39,908 bases of DNA from CAZUFB01 sp048173955 (GTDB lineage: Bacteria > Actinomycetota > Coriobacteriia > Coriobacteriales > UMGS124). The notes under the pieces are model-generated. The model saw only the letters and a list, made by a program, of their open reading frames with translations. It searched no databases and had not been told where the DNA came from. The position numbers were made by a program, and so were the translations under genes. How positions within the stretch are numbered: the first letter of the stretch is position 1; each line of letters starts with the position of its first letter. Location of the stretch: NCBI GenBank assembly GCA_048173955.1, contig DBEYOB010000162.1, positions 1 to 39,908 on the forward strand, read 5' to 3'. Shown one piece after another: positions 33,097-39,908 of the stretch.

Positions 33097-34854
33097 ATGG
33101 TGGGGCAGCTTCCCCTATACAATCCTGTTGTCGATTTGGCCGGCAACAAGGCGCTGCCCATCGGCAACGAAGACTTTGCCCAGGTTATCAGAACGAGCGT
33201 GTTTGTCGACAAGAGTATGCTCGTCCGTGACATAATCGAGTCGAATTACAAAGTCATCCTTTTTTGCCGCCCTCGCCGTTTTGGCAAGTCGCTCGCCATG
33301 CGCATGCTCCAATGCTATTTCGAGGCGCCGGTCGAAGGATACATTCCCGACAATGGCGGGGCATTCGAATCCCTTGCGGTCTGGGGATCCGGCGAGCGGT
33401 ATCGGGCCGAGCGCGGCGCTCATCCGGTTGTGTTTCTCTCCCTGGGCTCGGTTGGCGGAAAAACGTGGGCCGAAGCGCGCGGCGCCCTGGCTGGTCAGAT
33501 GGCGTCTGAATATAACCGGCATGCCTACCTGTTGGAAAACGATATCTTGACGGCGGGAGAAAGAGAATCGTATCGCCGCATCAGTGCAATGGAGGCGAGT
33601 TGCGCGGAGCTGGAAGGGTCGCTGTCCCGCCTCTCGGACTATTTGTTCCGCTACCATGGGGCGGAAACGGTCATCCTCATCGACGAGTGCGATCGTCCTG
33701 TGACGGCCGGGCATCTTGCCAGCTACCGTGCCGAGGCCATCGAGTTCATGCGCTCTTGGCTAACAGACGCCCTCAAATCGACGACGTCGCTCCGTTTAGC
33801 GTGTTTGACAGGTGTGCAGAGGGTGAGTCGCGAATCCATTTTCTCGGGTCTCAACAACGTGGTCGTGAACACGGCATTGGACGACGAGTTTACTGAAGGC
33901 TTTGGCTTTACGCATCGCGAGGTTGCCTCCTTGCTCTCGTTGCTCGGTTGCGAGGATCGTGCGGATGAGCTGGCCGAATGGTACGACGGATACAACTTTG
34001 GCGGTGGACGCGTATATAACCCATGGTCTGTCCTGAACTATCTGCGCAGGGGTGTCGCCCAGCCGTATTGGGGGAATACGAGCGACAACGCCATTGTTCA
34101 CCAGCTATTTCGATTGGCGGGCAACGGCGAGGCGCAAGAGTTGCGCGAACTTGCCTCCGGTGGCACGGTGTGGGAGCCGCTCGACCTGGCAACGGTGTTC
34201 TCCCGCCTTGACGGAGACCCTTCTGCCATATGGAGCCAGCTGTACCTTGCGGGCTATCTGACGACTGACGACGCGGGCAGGGCAAACGACGATGTGACAC
34301 CGCGCGAATTGCGCGTACCCAATCGAGAGGTCGCATGGCTGTACCGCAAGGAGTTTGCCGAGCGGTCGGAAGCGTTGGCTGGCACTACGAGACGTCTGCG
34401 GGAACTGCATCGCGCCTTGGCGGGAGGTGATGCAGCGGGGCTGGAAGCGTGCGTGGGCGAGATTCTCGCCGAGTCGCCAAGCTATTTCGATCTGACAAGC
34501 GAGAACAGCTACCACATGCTGCTCCTGGGGCTTGTCTACAGTGTGCCGGGATACCGCTTCCCCCTTTCGAACCGCGAGTCGGGAAGTGGCCGTCCCGATA
34601 TTGTGCTGGTCCCCGAGCGTGAGAACGAGCGCAGGCTGTCCTCCATTGTCATCGAAGTGAAGCGGGCGAGGGTGGACATCGGTTCTGCGACCCCAGCAAA
34701 AGAAGACGGAGCAGCCCTTGGGGTGCTTGCGCGCGAGGCGCTCAATCAGATAGGGGTCAACGGGTACGTTCATGGCCTTGCCGGTAACGGCGCGCTGTGC
34801 TGGGGCGTTGCCTGTTCTGGCAAGCACGTGGTCTGTGCGGTGGAACGCTGCTAG
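33097..34854 (+). CDS. AAA-ATPase-like protein with C-terminal PD-(D/E)XK nuclease domain
   Basis: This 585-residue protein has an AAA-ATPase_like N-terminus: FVDKSMLVRDII, then Walker A RPRRFGKS at residues 58-65 and Walker B VILIDECDRP near residue 191. The C-terminus has the PDDEXK_9 pattern, GRPDIVLVP then SSIVIEVKRA, giving D...E-x-K. Such proteins are abundant, variable singletons in gut anaerobes. A defence or selfish-element role is suspected, but the biochemistry is unknown. The start follows CGGAGGG. The gene uses a lower-GC codon mix than its neighbours and lies between 28-bp direct repeats, both signs of recent transfer. Confidence 0.85.
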   Translation: MVGQLPLYNPVVDLAGNKALPIGNEDFAQVIRTSVFVDKSMLVRDIIESNYKVILFCRPRRFGKSLAMRMLQCYFEAPVEGYIPDNGGAFESLAVWGSGERYRAERGAHPVVFLSLGSVGGKTWAEARGALAGQMASEYNRHAYLLENDILTAGERESYRRISAMEASCAELEGSLSRLSDYLFRYHGAETVILIDECDRPVTAGHLASYRAEAIEFMRSWLTDALKSTTSLRLACLTGVQRVSRESIFSGLNNVVVNTALDDEFTEGFGFTHREVASLLSLLGCEDRADELAEWYDGYNFGGGRVYNPWSVLNYLRRGVAQPYWGNTSDNAIVHQLFRLAGNGEAQELRELASGGTVWEPLDLATVFSRLDGDPSAIWSQLYLAGYLTTDDAGRANDDVTPRELRVPNREVAWLYRKEFAERSEALAGTTRRLRELHRALAGGDAAGLEACVGEILAESPSYFDLTSENSYHMLLLGLVYSVPGYRFPLSNRESGSGRPDIVLVPERENERRLSSIVIEVKRARVDIGSATPAKEDGAALGVLAREALNQIGVNGYVHGLAGNGALCWGVACSGKHVVCAVERC

Positions 34855-36273
34855 CTCCGCAAGGTGCGCCTGCGCCCCCTGTTGTTCGCGGGACCTATGT
34901 GGGAATGGGAAAGGTGTGCCGCGTCGTCCGCGCGCTGCGTACGGCGGAGGCTTGCTGCGTGCGACGGGGCTCGCTGCACCTGAAAGTTCCCCGATGTGTG
35001 CAGAACGCTGTCGAGTGAACGGGGCGCGTGGGTTCTGAGGAAGACACCGAGTGTCGGTACCGTCAAGATTCTTGCGCACTTTCCGACAGCCCGATAGGCC
35101 CGCCCCGGCGCGCCACTCGTCCAGCAGCGTCACGTCCAGGTAGCGGCGGGAGCCCCACTCGCTCTCGGCCACGTACTTGAGCCTCGCGGTCACGAGCATG
35201 GGGGCCGACCTCCCGTCGGGGAAGGTGCCGACCACGCGCGTGCGCCTGCGGATCTCGCGGTTGAGGCGCTCGATGGCGTTGTTGGTGCGTATGCGCCGCC
35301 AGTGCTCGCGCGGGAAGCGCGTGTAGGTCAGGGTCTCGGCGTATCCGCCGAGGACGACCCCGGCAGCCTCCTTGAGCTTGGATCTCTCGAGCTCGGATGC
35401 GACCTCGAGGGCCTTGGCCTCGGCGGCCTCGCGCGACTCCATGGCGTGGACGGCCTTGAGCATGGCCGCGACCCTCGGGCGCTTCGACTTGGGCACCCTG
35501 GCCAGCACGTTGCGGTAGAAGTGCACCGTGCAGCGCTGGTACGCGGCCCCGGGGAAGACCTCGGCGACGGAGCCGACCATGCCGGCGGCCTTGTCGCCGG
35601 TGAACATCTTCACGCTGCGGAGGCCCCTCGACTTGAGCCACGAGAGGAACTCGCGCCAGCACTCGGTGGACTCGGTGAAGCCCTCGGCCGCGCCTATGAC
35701 CTCGCGGTAGCCGTCGTCGTTCACGCCGATGGCGACCATCACGGCCACGTTCTCGTAGGAGCCTCCCCAGCTTCTCTTCAGGTAGATCCCGTCGACGTAG
35801 ACGTAGGGGCAGGCGCGCTCCAGCGGCCTGTTGCGCCACTCCTCGACCGAGGAGAACGCCTTCTCGTTGAGGTTGGAGACGGTGGCCGCGGACACCGACG
35901 ACCCCCGCAGGATCTCGGAGACGTCCTCGATCCTGCGGGTCGAGACCCCTGCCAGGTACATCTCGATCATGGCCTCCTCGACGCTGGTCTCCCGACGCCG
36001 GTACCGCTCGATGATGGCGGTCGTGAAGCGCGCCCCCTTGAGCTTGGGCATGTGCAGGGTGACCTCGCCGGAGCTCGTCGTCAGGCTGCGGTCGTGGTGG
36101 CCGGCGCGGTAGGCCTCGCGATCGGCCGTGCGCTCGTAGCGCTCGGCGCCGACCAGGTCCCCCGCCTCCTCCTCGAGCAGGCCGTTCAGGGTGTCCTCGA
36201 CCGTTTTCCTCACGAGCTCGCGAAGGTCGCCCTTCAGGCTCTCCTCGTTGAATGTTACGATTGGCTCGGGCAT
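34105..36273 (-). CDS. IS256-family transposase, frame running out of the element
   Basis: Residues 1 to about 405 (36273 to 35056) are a complete IS256-type DDE transposase. VYVDGIYLKRSWGG holds the first Asp, MFTGDKAAGMVG the second, RCTVHFYRN the C-x2-H motif, and NNAIERLNREIRRRTR the Glu. Inside the element there is no stop codon. The last transposase residues (KVRKNLDGT) are encoded by the terminal inverted repeat, and the frame then stays open through flanking DNA, antisense to the ATPase/nuclease gene, to 34105. The native product would therefore carry some 315 foreign residues. The usual family length is near 400. The start follows a weak GGAGGTAGACC. It is probably inactive or host-stop dependent. 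Confidence 0.75.
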   Translation of the reverse strand: MPEPIVTFNEESLKGDLRELVRKTVEDTLNGLLEEEAGDLVGAERYERTADREAYRAGHHDRSLTTSSGEVTLHMPKLKGARFTTAIIERYRRRETSVEEAMIEMYLAGVSTRRIEDVSEILRGSSVSAATVSNLNEKAFSSVEEWRNRPLERACPYVYVDGIYLKRSWGGSYENVAVMVAIGVNDDGYREVIGAAEGFTESTECWREFLSWLKSRGLRSVKMFTGDKAAGMVGSVAEVFPGAAYQRCTVHFYRNVLARVPKSKRPRVAAMLKAVHAMESREAAEAKALEVASELERSKLKEAAGVVLGGYAETLTYTRFPREHWRRIRTNNAIERLNREIRRRTRVVGTFPDGRSAPMLVTARLKYVAESEWGSRRYLDVTLLDEWRAGAGLSGCRKVRKNLDGTDTRCLPQNPRAPFTRQRSAHIGELSGAASPVARSKPPPYAARGRRGTPFPFPHRSREQQGAQAHLAELAAFHRTDHVLARTGNAPAQRAVTGKAMNVPVDPYLIERLARKHPKGCSVFFCWGRRTDVHPRPLHFDDNGGQPALVLTLGDQHNIGTATSRLAVRKGEAVSRHTVDKPQEQHVVAVLACQIEIAWRLGENLAHARFQPRCITSRQGAMQFPQTSRSASQRFRPLGKLLAVQPCDLSIGYAQFARCHIVVCPARVVSRQIARKVQLAPYGRRVSVKAGEHRCQVERLPHRATGGKFAQLLRLAVARQSK
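34928..34955 (+). repeat. Direct repeat bordering the AAA-ATPase/nuclease gene, right copy
   Basis: It matches 32955-32982 at 26 of 28 bases and lies 73 bases past the ATPase stop. Confidence 0.65.
34974..35022 (+). repeat. 49-bp dispersed repeat, copy B
   Basis: It matches 20945-20993 at 45 of 49 bases. It lies in the gap between the ATPase/nuclease gene and the IS256-like element, and is crossed antisense by the run-on transposase frame. Confidence 0.75.
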
Positions 36274-36393
36274 GGTCTACCTCCAGCATGTTTCTTGTCT
36301 AGGCAACTCGAATCATACCGGGGCGGACCGTGCCCTCCTTCCTTACCTGGACGCTATTCCGCTGTCAAAGTGCGCAAGAAATTGTACGTTACC
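35056..36393 (-). mobile_element. IS256-family insertion sequence
   Basis: The element is 1338 bp. Terminal inverted repeats begin GGTACCGT (left, inward from 35056) and GGTAACGT (right, inward from 36393) and agree at 23 of 28 bases, including TTCTTGCGCACTTT. Similarity stops exactly at the tips. The bases outside the tips (CGAGTGTC left, TCCTTCTT right) do not match, so there is no target duplication, which implies later deletion or recombination at one end. The right tip lies inside the 5' end of another transposase gene. Confidence 0.75.
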
Positions 36394-36449
36394 TCCTTCT
36401 TCTTGGCGACCAGCAGCTCGATCGCCTCCGCCTTGATTTTCCTGTCCAT
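36354..36449 (-). pseudogene. 5' stub of a second transposase gene, interrupted by the IS256-like element
   Basis: AAGGAGGACGG precedes an ATG that opens MDRKIKAEAIELLVAKKKE, a charged helical start like that of several HTH-type transposase or IS helper proteins. After 19 codons the frame passes the tip of the IS256-like element and ends at 36354 within its terminal repeat. The rest of the gene is not found on the other side. Upstream at 36504-36536 is a pair of GGGGTGAC blocks, which look like the terminal repeats of the interrupted element. Confidence 0.5.
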
Positions 36450-36503
36450 CCGTCCTCCTTCGACGGGTGGACACGCTAAACCCCGAAAGAGCGCACGTCC
36501 TAG

Positions 36504-36541
36504 GGGGTGACAAAATCAAAAAGTCAAAGGGGTGACACTTT
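36504..36541. repeat. Paired GGGGTGAC blocks, probable IS end
   Basis: GGGGTGAC occurs at 36504-36511 and 36529-36536, 25 bases apart, with AAAATCAAAAAGTCAAA between them. On the minus strand this reads TGTCACCCC, a tip typical of several IS families with multiple terminal repeats (for example IS21-like). It marks the outer end of the interrupted element and the border with the helicase fragment. Confidence 0.45.
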
Positions 36542-36564
36542 CATTCGCTCATAACATGGTGCCG

Positions 36565-36608
36565 CCGGTCCCCCTGCGATCTACCGCGATCTAGTGCAGG
36601 GGGGCCGG
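36565..36608 (-). terminator. Hairpin downstream of the helicase fragment
   Basis: CCGGTCCCCCTGC (36565-36577) pairs with GCAGGGGGGCCGG (36596-36608) over 13 bp with one wobble. The 18-base loop contains GATCTA twice. It lies 75 bases past the helicase stop and is probably its terminator. There is no T-tract. Confidence 0.45.
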
Positions 36609-36682
36609 CGCCGCGTTGTGGATTCATGGCCTCTGTGGCCGCGGGTACGCCATCGCCGCAGGTGGATGGGTACGCTCCCGGC

Positions 36683-37357
36683 TTAATCGTCGGCGCCGTC
36701 CGGCTCATAGAAAAGCGACGCCGGGCCGCAGAAGTCGAGCGGTACATGCCTCGGCGGCATGCCGTAGCCGCGCGACTTGAGCACGACTATCTCACGCTTG
36801 CCGCGTTCAGAGCGTTTATCCTGGTCTATATGGGCCTCGACGGCGCGTGATATGGCCTTCTCGGAATCCTTGCCCTTGCCGGATGCGCCGGCAATGATCT
36901 TCTTAATGCCGCGGACCTGCAGGCCAAGCACGGTGTCTGCGCCGTATTCAAGTGAGCCGCTTTCTTTCATATCGTCCAGGCCTATCGAGCCGCTGTAATA
37001 CGACGCCCTGTTGAGGGACGAAATGCAAACGACGCTTGTCTTTAGCTCTCTCGCAAGCTGCCGCAGGTCGGTCACGTGACGATCTACTGCCTGCTTATCG
37101 GTCATGCGGTCGGATGCCGGCGCTAGAAGCTGCAGGTAGTCAACGAATATCAGCGGTGGCATGCCGCAGCGGTCCCGGACCCTGCGCGCGACTGCCGCAA
37201 TGTCGGCCGTGGAAGGTCGGCCCTTGCCCTCAAGGTAGAGAATCCAGGGCAGTATGTCAGCGTTGTATGTCTCGACGGCGCGCGAGAATGCCTCGAACGC
37301 CCGCCCGCCGGGCTGCCACGTCGAGCGCATGCGGGCCTCATAGTCGAACGTATCGTG
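36683..37357 (-). pseudogene. DnaB-like replicative helicase, C-terminal fragment
   Basis: About 224 codons encode the second half of a DnaB RecA-type core. LIFVDYLQLLAP is Walker B, SVVCISSLNRASYY is the H3 region, and MKESGSLEYGADTVLGL is the H4 region. The N-terminal domain and Walker A are missing. The frame is open only to 37357 (it begins HDTFDYEARMRSTWQPGG), where it meets a stop beside the IS30-like element. The element or an associated deletion removed the 5' half. The sequence is more like phage or integrative-element helicases than chromosomal DnaB. The stop codon at 36683 is intact. Confidence 0.7.
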
Positions 37358-37376
37358 TCATTTGAATTCTGAATCG

Positions 37377-39090
37377 CAAAACCGTTGCATTTAGTCCTGC
37401 AACAAGGAGGCCCACGGGGATGCGGGGAGGGTCCCGCGGCCGCTAGAATCGTCTCACCGCCGACCCACGCGGGCGTGCGCCGGGAGGTGATGAGGCATGC
37501 CCAAGGGAAAGAACAGACAGCTCACTTTGGAAAACAGGATTTTCATCGAGGACAGGATCAAGGCCCGCGACTCCCTGTCGGAGGTGGCGCGCAGGCTCGG
37601 GGTCTCGGCCTCGACCGTGTCGCGCGAGGTCAAGAGGAACAGGGTGCCCGAGAGCCCGGGCTACCGGGTTGCCCACGAGAACCTCTGCCGGAAGGCCGCC
37701 GAGTGCACGGTGGCGGGCCTGTGCGGGACCGGGTGCCTGGCGCCGTGCAGGAAGTGCAGGAAGGGCCCCTCGACCTGCAACGCGCTGTGCCCGGACTTCG
37801 CGCCCAGGCCCTGCCCCCAGCTCGACCGCCCGCCGTTCTGCTGCAACACCTGCTACCGCAGGTACGGGGGCGGCTGCGGGCACCCCACGCTCTTCTACGA
37901 CGGCCGGTCGGCCGACGAGCTTGCCCGCAGGAGGCTTTCTGAGTCGCGAGGGGGGATCGGGATCACCCGCGAGGAGCTCCTCGCGATGGACGAGCTGGTG
38001 ACGCCGCTGGTGAGGAGGGGCCAGAGCCCCTCGGCCATATGGGCGACGCACTCCGACGAGCTGCCGGTCGGGGTCAGGACCTACTACACCTACGTCGACG
38101 CGGGCATCATGACCTGCGCCAACATAGACCTGCCGAAGAAGGTCCGCTTCAGGCCCGGGAAGGGCAGGAGGGGCAGGCCGGCCGACCGCGGCGAGGCGGC
38201 CGACCTGGGGGAGAGGCTCTACTCGGACTTCCTCGCGCTGCCCGACGGGGCCAAGGCGGCCTCCTGGCAGATGGACTGCGTGGAGGGGCGGGCCGGCGAG
38301 TCGCCGGCGCTGCTCACGCTGTCCTTCCCCCCGCTCGCCCTGCAGCTCGTGATGCTGCTGACCAGGAAGGACCGGGACAACGTGGCCGACGCGCTGGACT
38401 CGCTGGAGTCGCTGCTCGGGGGCCCGGCGGGGTTCTCCGGCGTCTTCGGCACCATACTGACCGACCGCGGCACCGAGTTCACCGACCCGGACAAGATAGA
38501 GCTGTCCCCGCGGGGGGAGCGCCGCTGCCGCGTGTACTACTGCGACCCGATGCAGTCCACCCAGAAGGCGTTCTGCGAGCGCAACCACGCCGAGCTCCGC
38601 AGGATCGTCCCCAAGGGGACCCCGCTGGGCGGTTTCACCAGGGCCGACGTGGCCCTGGTCGCCAGCCACCTCAACTCCTACAAGCGCCCGGAGACGGGGT
38701 GGGCTGCGCCGCTTGAGCTGGGGATGGCCAGGTTCCCGGCGGCCCTGTTCGAGGGGCTCGGGATGGAGCTCGTCGCACCCGACGAGGTGACGATGAGCCC
38801 GGCGCTGGTGGCGCACGTGCCGGGCGTCCCGGGCTCGCCGGCCACCGGCAGGGCGTCGTACAACAGGAAGAGGTAGGCCGCCCGGAGGCCGGGCGGCGTC
38901 CGAGGGCGCGCGGAGGCACCGCGCGGGCGGCGCGCACCACCCATACCCAGGGCCTTGCGGGCCGTTGCACCTAGTCTTTCAACGGGCTGGCGGCGGCGCG
39001 GAAACGCATGCGCGCCAAGTCCCTCGGGGCGGCCCCGCCGACGCCCCCGCAGGCTGCCCGCGACCCGTTGCAGGGGTAAACGCAACGGCG
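37377..39090 (+). mobile_element. IS30-like insertion sequence
   Basis: The left end carries CCGTTGCATTTAGT (from 37382) and the best matching inverted end is TAAACGCAACGG (39077-39088), giving an element of about 1.7 kb around an intact transposase gene. The right boundary is uncertain because further copies of the end sequence lie nearby, at 38962 and 39153. The left end abuts the broken helicase gene. Confidence 0.55.
37497..38876 (+). CDS. IS30-family transposase with cysteine-rich N-terminal region
   Basis: This 459-residue protein has an N-terminal HTH (DSLSEVARRLGVSASTVSREVKR), as in IS30 proteins. A cysteine-rich insert of about 80 residues follows (CGTGCLAPCRKCRKG to CCNTCYRRYGGGCGHP), which probably binds zinc. 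The DDE core has WQMDCVEG (D about 260), ILTDRGTEF (D about 323) and FCERNHAELR (E about 361). All catalytic residues are present, so the enzyme may be active. The ATG follows GGGAGGTGATGAGG. Confidence 0.85.
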   Translation: MPKGKNRQLTLENRIFIEDRIKARDSLSEVARRLGVSASTVSREVKRNRVPESPGYRVAHENLCRKAAECTVAGLCGTGCLAPCRKCRKGPSTCNALCPDFAPRPCPQLDRPPFCCNTCYRRYGGGCGHPTLFYDGRSADELARRRLSESRGGIGITREELLAMDELVTPLVRRGQSPSAIWATHSDELPVGVRTYYTYVDAGIMTCANIDLPKKVRFRPGKGRRGRPADRGEAADLGERLYSDFLALPDGAKAASWQMDCVEGRAGESPALLTLSFPPLALQLVMLLTRKDRDNVADALDSLESLLGGPAGFSGVFGTILTDRGTEFTDPDKIELSPRGERRCRVYYCDPMQSTQKAFCERNHAELRRIVPKGTPLGGFTRADVALVASHLNSYKRPETGWAAPLELGMARFPAALFEGLGMELVAPDEVTMSPALVAHVPGVPGSPATGRASYNRKR

Positions 39091-39325
39091 GAAAAGACTC
39101 GGGCGCTGGTGATTGCGCAGGTAAACGCAAGTGTGTGGCACTGCGCCACAAACCGTTGCGTTTAGTTTTTCAATTGACCCGCCTTAATTCCCATCTCATT
39201 ACAGAGTAACTCTGTTCGAGACTGGGAACGGGGCCGCCCCGTAGCCTTAGATTCGTGTCGCGCGCCGCATCCGCGGACGCGGGCACATGCGCCCTGCCCA
39301 CAACGGGCGCGGAACGGGGGCCGAC
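38877..39325. repeat. Gene-free region packed with IS30-type end sequences
   Basis: The module CCGTTGC...TAGT..TTCAA occurs at 38962 and 39153 in the same orientation as the left end at 37382. Inverted forms (TAAACGCAA) lie at 39077-39085 and 39122-39130. A dyad CCGTTGC/GCAACGG spans 39065-39088, and GTGGC/GCCAC spans 39135-39149. This looks like ends of several related elements left by repeated insertion and deletion. No gene was found. Confidence 0.55.
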
Positions 39326-39787
39326 ATGTCAGCCGAGAGGAGACCGATCACCTACGAGGACACGGAGCAGATAGAGGCGGGGCTCAACAGGGGCGACAGG
39401 CTCGCGACGACAGCCAGGTCGCTCGGCAGGACCCAGCAGACCGTGGCGGACGAGATCCGGAGGAACTGGACGTCGGAGCCGAAGGGCAGGCTCGTCGCGA
39501 CCACCCGGAACCTCTGCGTCCACGCGCGCGACTGCGACAGGAGGGACGTTTGCGGCACGGGGTGCGACGTGCCCTGCTGGCGCCGCAAGGCCTGGAGGTG
39601 CAACTCCACGTGCCCCGACTTCGAGGCCTCGATGTGCCCCAGGCACTCCAAGCCGCCCTTCTGCCGCGACTCCTGCGCCGCCAGGCTCGGGGGCGGCTGC
39701 GGTCACCCCTACCGCTTCTACGAGGCCGCCTTCGCCCAGGACGCGGCGGGCTCGAGGCGCAGCGAGGCCGTGTTAGCGCTAATGTAA
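39326..39787 (+). pseudogene. Truncated IS30-like transposase
   Basis: About 153 codons match the N-terminal part of the intact IS30-like transposase in layout: an HTH (RLATTARSLGRTQQTVADEIRR), then the cysteine-rich insert (CVHARDCDRRDVCGTGCDVPC to LGGGCGHPYRFYE). The frame ends at 39787, before the DDE core, just past a 10-bp palindrome TTAGCGCTAA (39773-39782), where unrelated repeat DNA begins. Sequence divergence from the intact copy shows a different, older element. Confidence 0.75.
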
Positions 39788-39789
39788 AA

Positions 39790-39881
39790 CCCGCCGATTC
39801 CGCAAACGCATACCCGCCAGTTGCGCCAACGCAGATGTGCCAATCCCGCCAACGTTCTTCCGCCGGTTTCGCCAACGGCGC
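39790..39881 (+). repeat. Four degenerate tandem repeats with an exact 23-bp period
   Basis: The anchor (C)CCGCC begins at 39790, 39813, 39836 (as TGTGCC) and 39859, always 23 bases apart. Each unit continues with a form of TTnCGCCAACG. After the fourth unit the sequence turns into CCGCTAGTCTCTT, which resembles the TAGTCTTT part of the IS30-type ends. It may be a set of transposase binding sites at an element end. There are no spacers, so it is not CRISPR. Confidence 0.65.
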
Positions 39882-39908
39882 CGCTAGTCTCTTGGGCGTC
39901 GTACCGGA

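Noticed and set aside
38940..39180. Integron attC sites
   Set aside because: The GTTG...CAAC dyads lack the paired core sites and spacing of attC, and no integrase or cassette genes are present; IS30-type ends explain them better.
39790..39881. CRISPR array
   Set aside because: The 23-bp units are contiguous with no spacers and are too degenerate; no cas genes are nearby.

Overview
The window looks like the chromosome of an anaerobic, high-GC actinobacterium of the class Coriobacteriia, most likely Eggerthellaceae or a close relative. This is inferred from gene content, not from a marker gene: two LuxR regulators with a multi-pass membrane N-terminus, a Tat-exported molybdopterin oxidoreductase operon with a TorD chaperone, an indolepyruvate:ferredoxin oxidoreductase, and a radical SAM HemN-like protein. 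No rRNA, tRNA or CRISPR array was recognised.

Left part (1-13.3 kb): a HemN/HemW-like radical SAM gene; a PIN-toxin/antitoxin pair; a lipoprotein with an internal duplication; a Tat-secreted protein of unknown function, divergent from a membrane LuxR regulator that is coupled to a DUF3784-like gene; a Schlafen/AlbA_2-type ATP-binding HTH protein bordered by repeats; a small zinc-ribbon protein with a double-glycine, leader-like segment; a cation diffusion facilitator; and a DUF234-type ATPase that sits on a cut-off signal-peptide gene.

Centre (13.4-24.4 kb): mostly housekeeping and amino-acid metabolism. It holds a SAM methyltransferase, purE, a membrane-anchored lipase-like protein, iorA-iorB (aryl pyruvates to aryl-acetyl-CoA and reduced ferredoxin), a PfkB sugar kinase, and a long SUV3-like DExH RNA helicase, a family best known from mitochondria.

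Respiratory module (24.4-32.9 kb): a gene encoding two tandem winged-helix-like repeats, then the molybdoenzyme catalytic subunit, a four-cluster ferredoxin, a DmsC-type membrane anchor, TorD, and a second membrane LuxR regulator. The first three junctions are tight (36 bp, 1-base overlap, 5 bp). A large hairpin separates the anchor gene from torD. The substrate cannot be read from sequence. The first gene carries an unusual set of TTG...CAA dyads in and before its 5' coding region, two of them in the identical form GTTGAC-N5-GTCAAC.

Right end (32.9-39.9 kb): a mobile-element graveyard. It has an AAA-ATPase/PD-(D/E)XK gene between 28-bp direct repeats, an IS256-like element whose transposase frame has no stop inside the element, the 5' stub of another transposase, a DnaB helicase fragment without its Walker A half, an intact IS30-like transposase, several copies of an IS30-type end sequence, a truncated second IS30-like transposase, and four degenerate repeats at an exact 23-bp period.

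The most unusual signals are the dyad array in the gene ahead of the molybdoenzyme, the repeat-bordered single ATPase genes, the perfect 49-bp palindrome-rich repeat pair at 8.1-8.3 kb, and the 23-bp repeats at the right edge.
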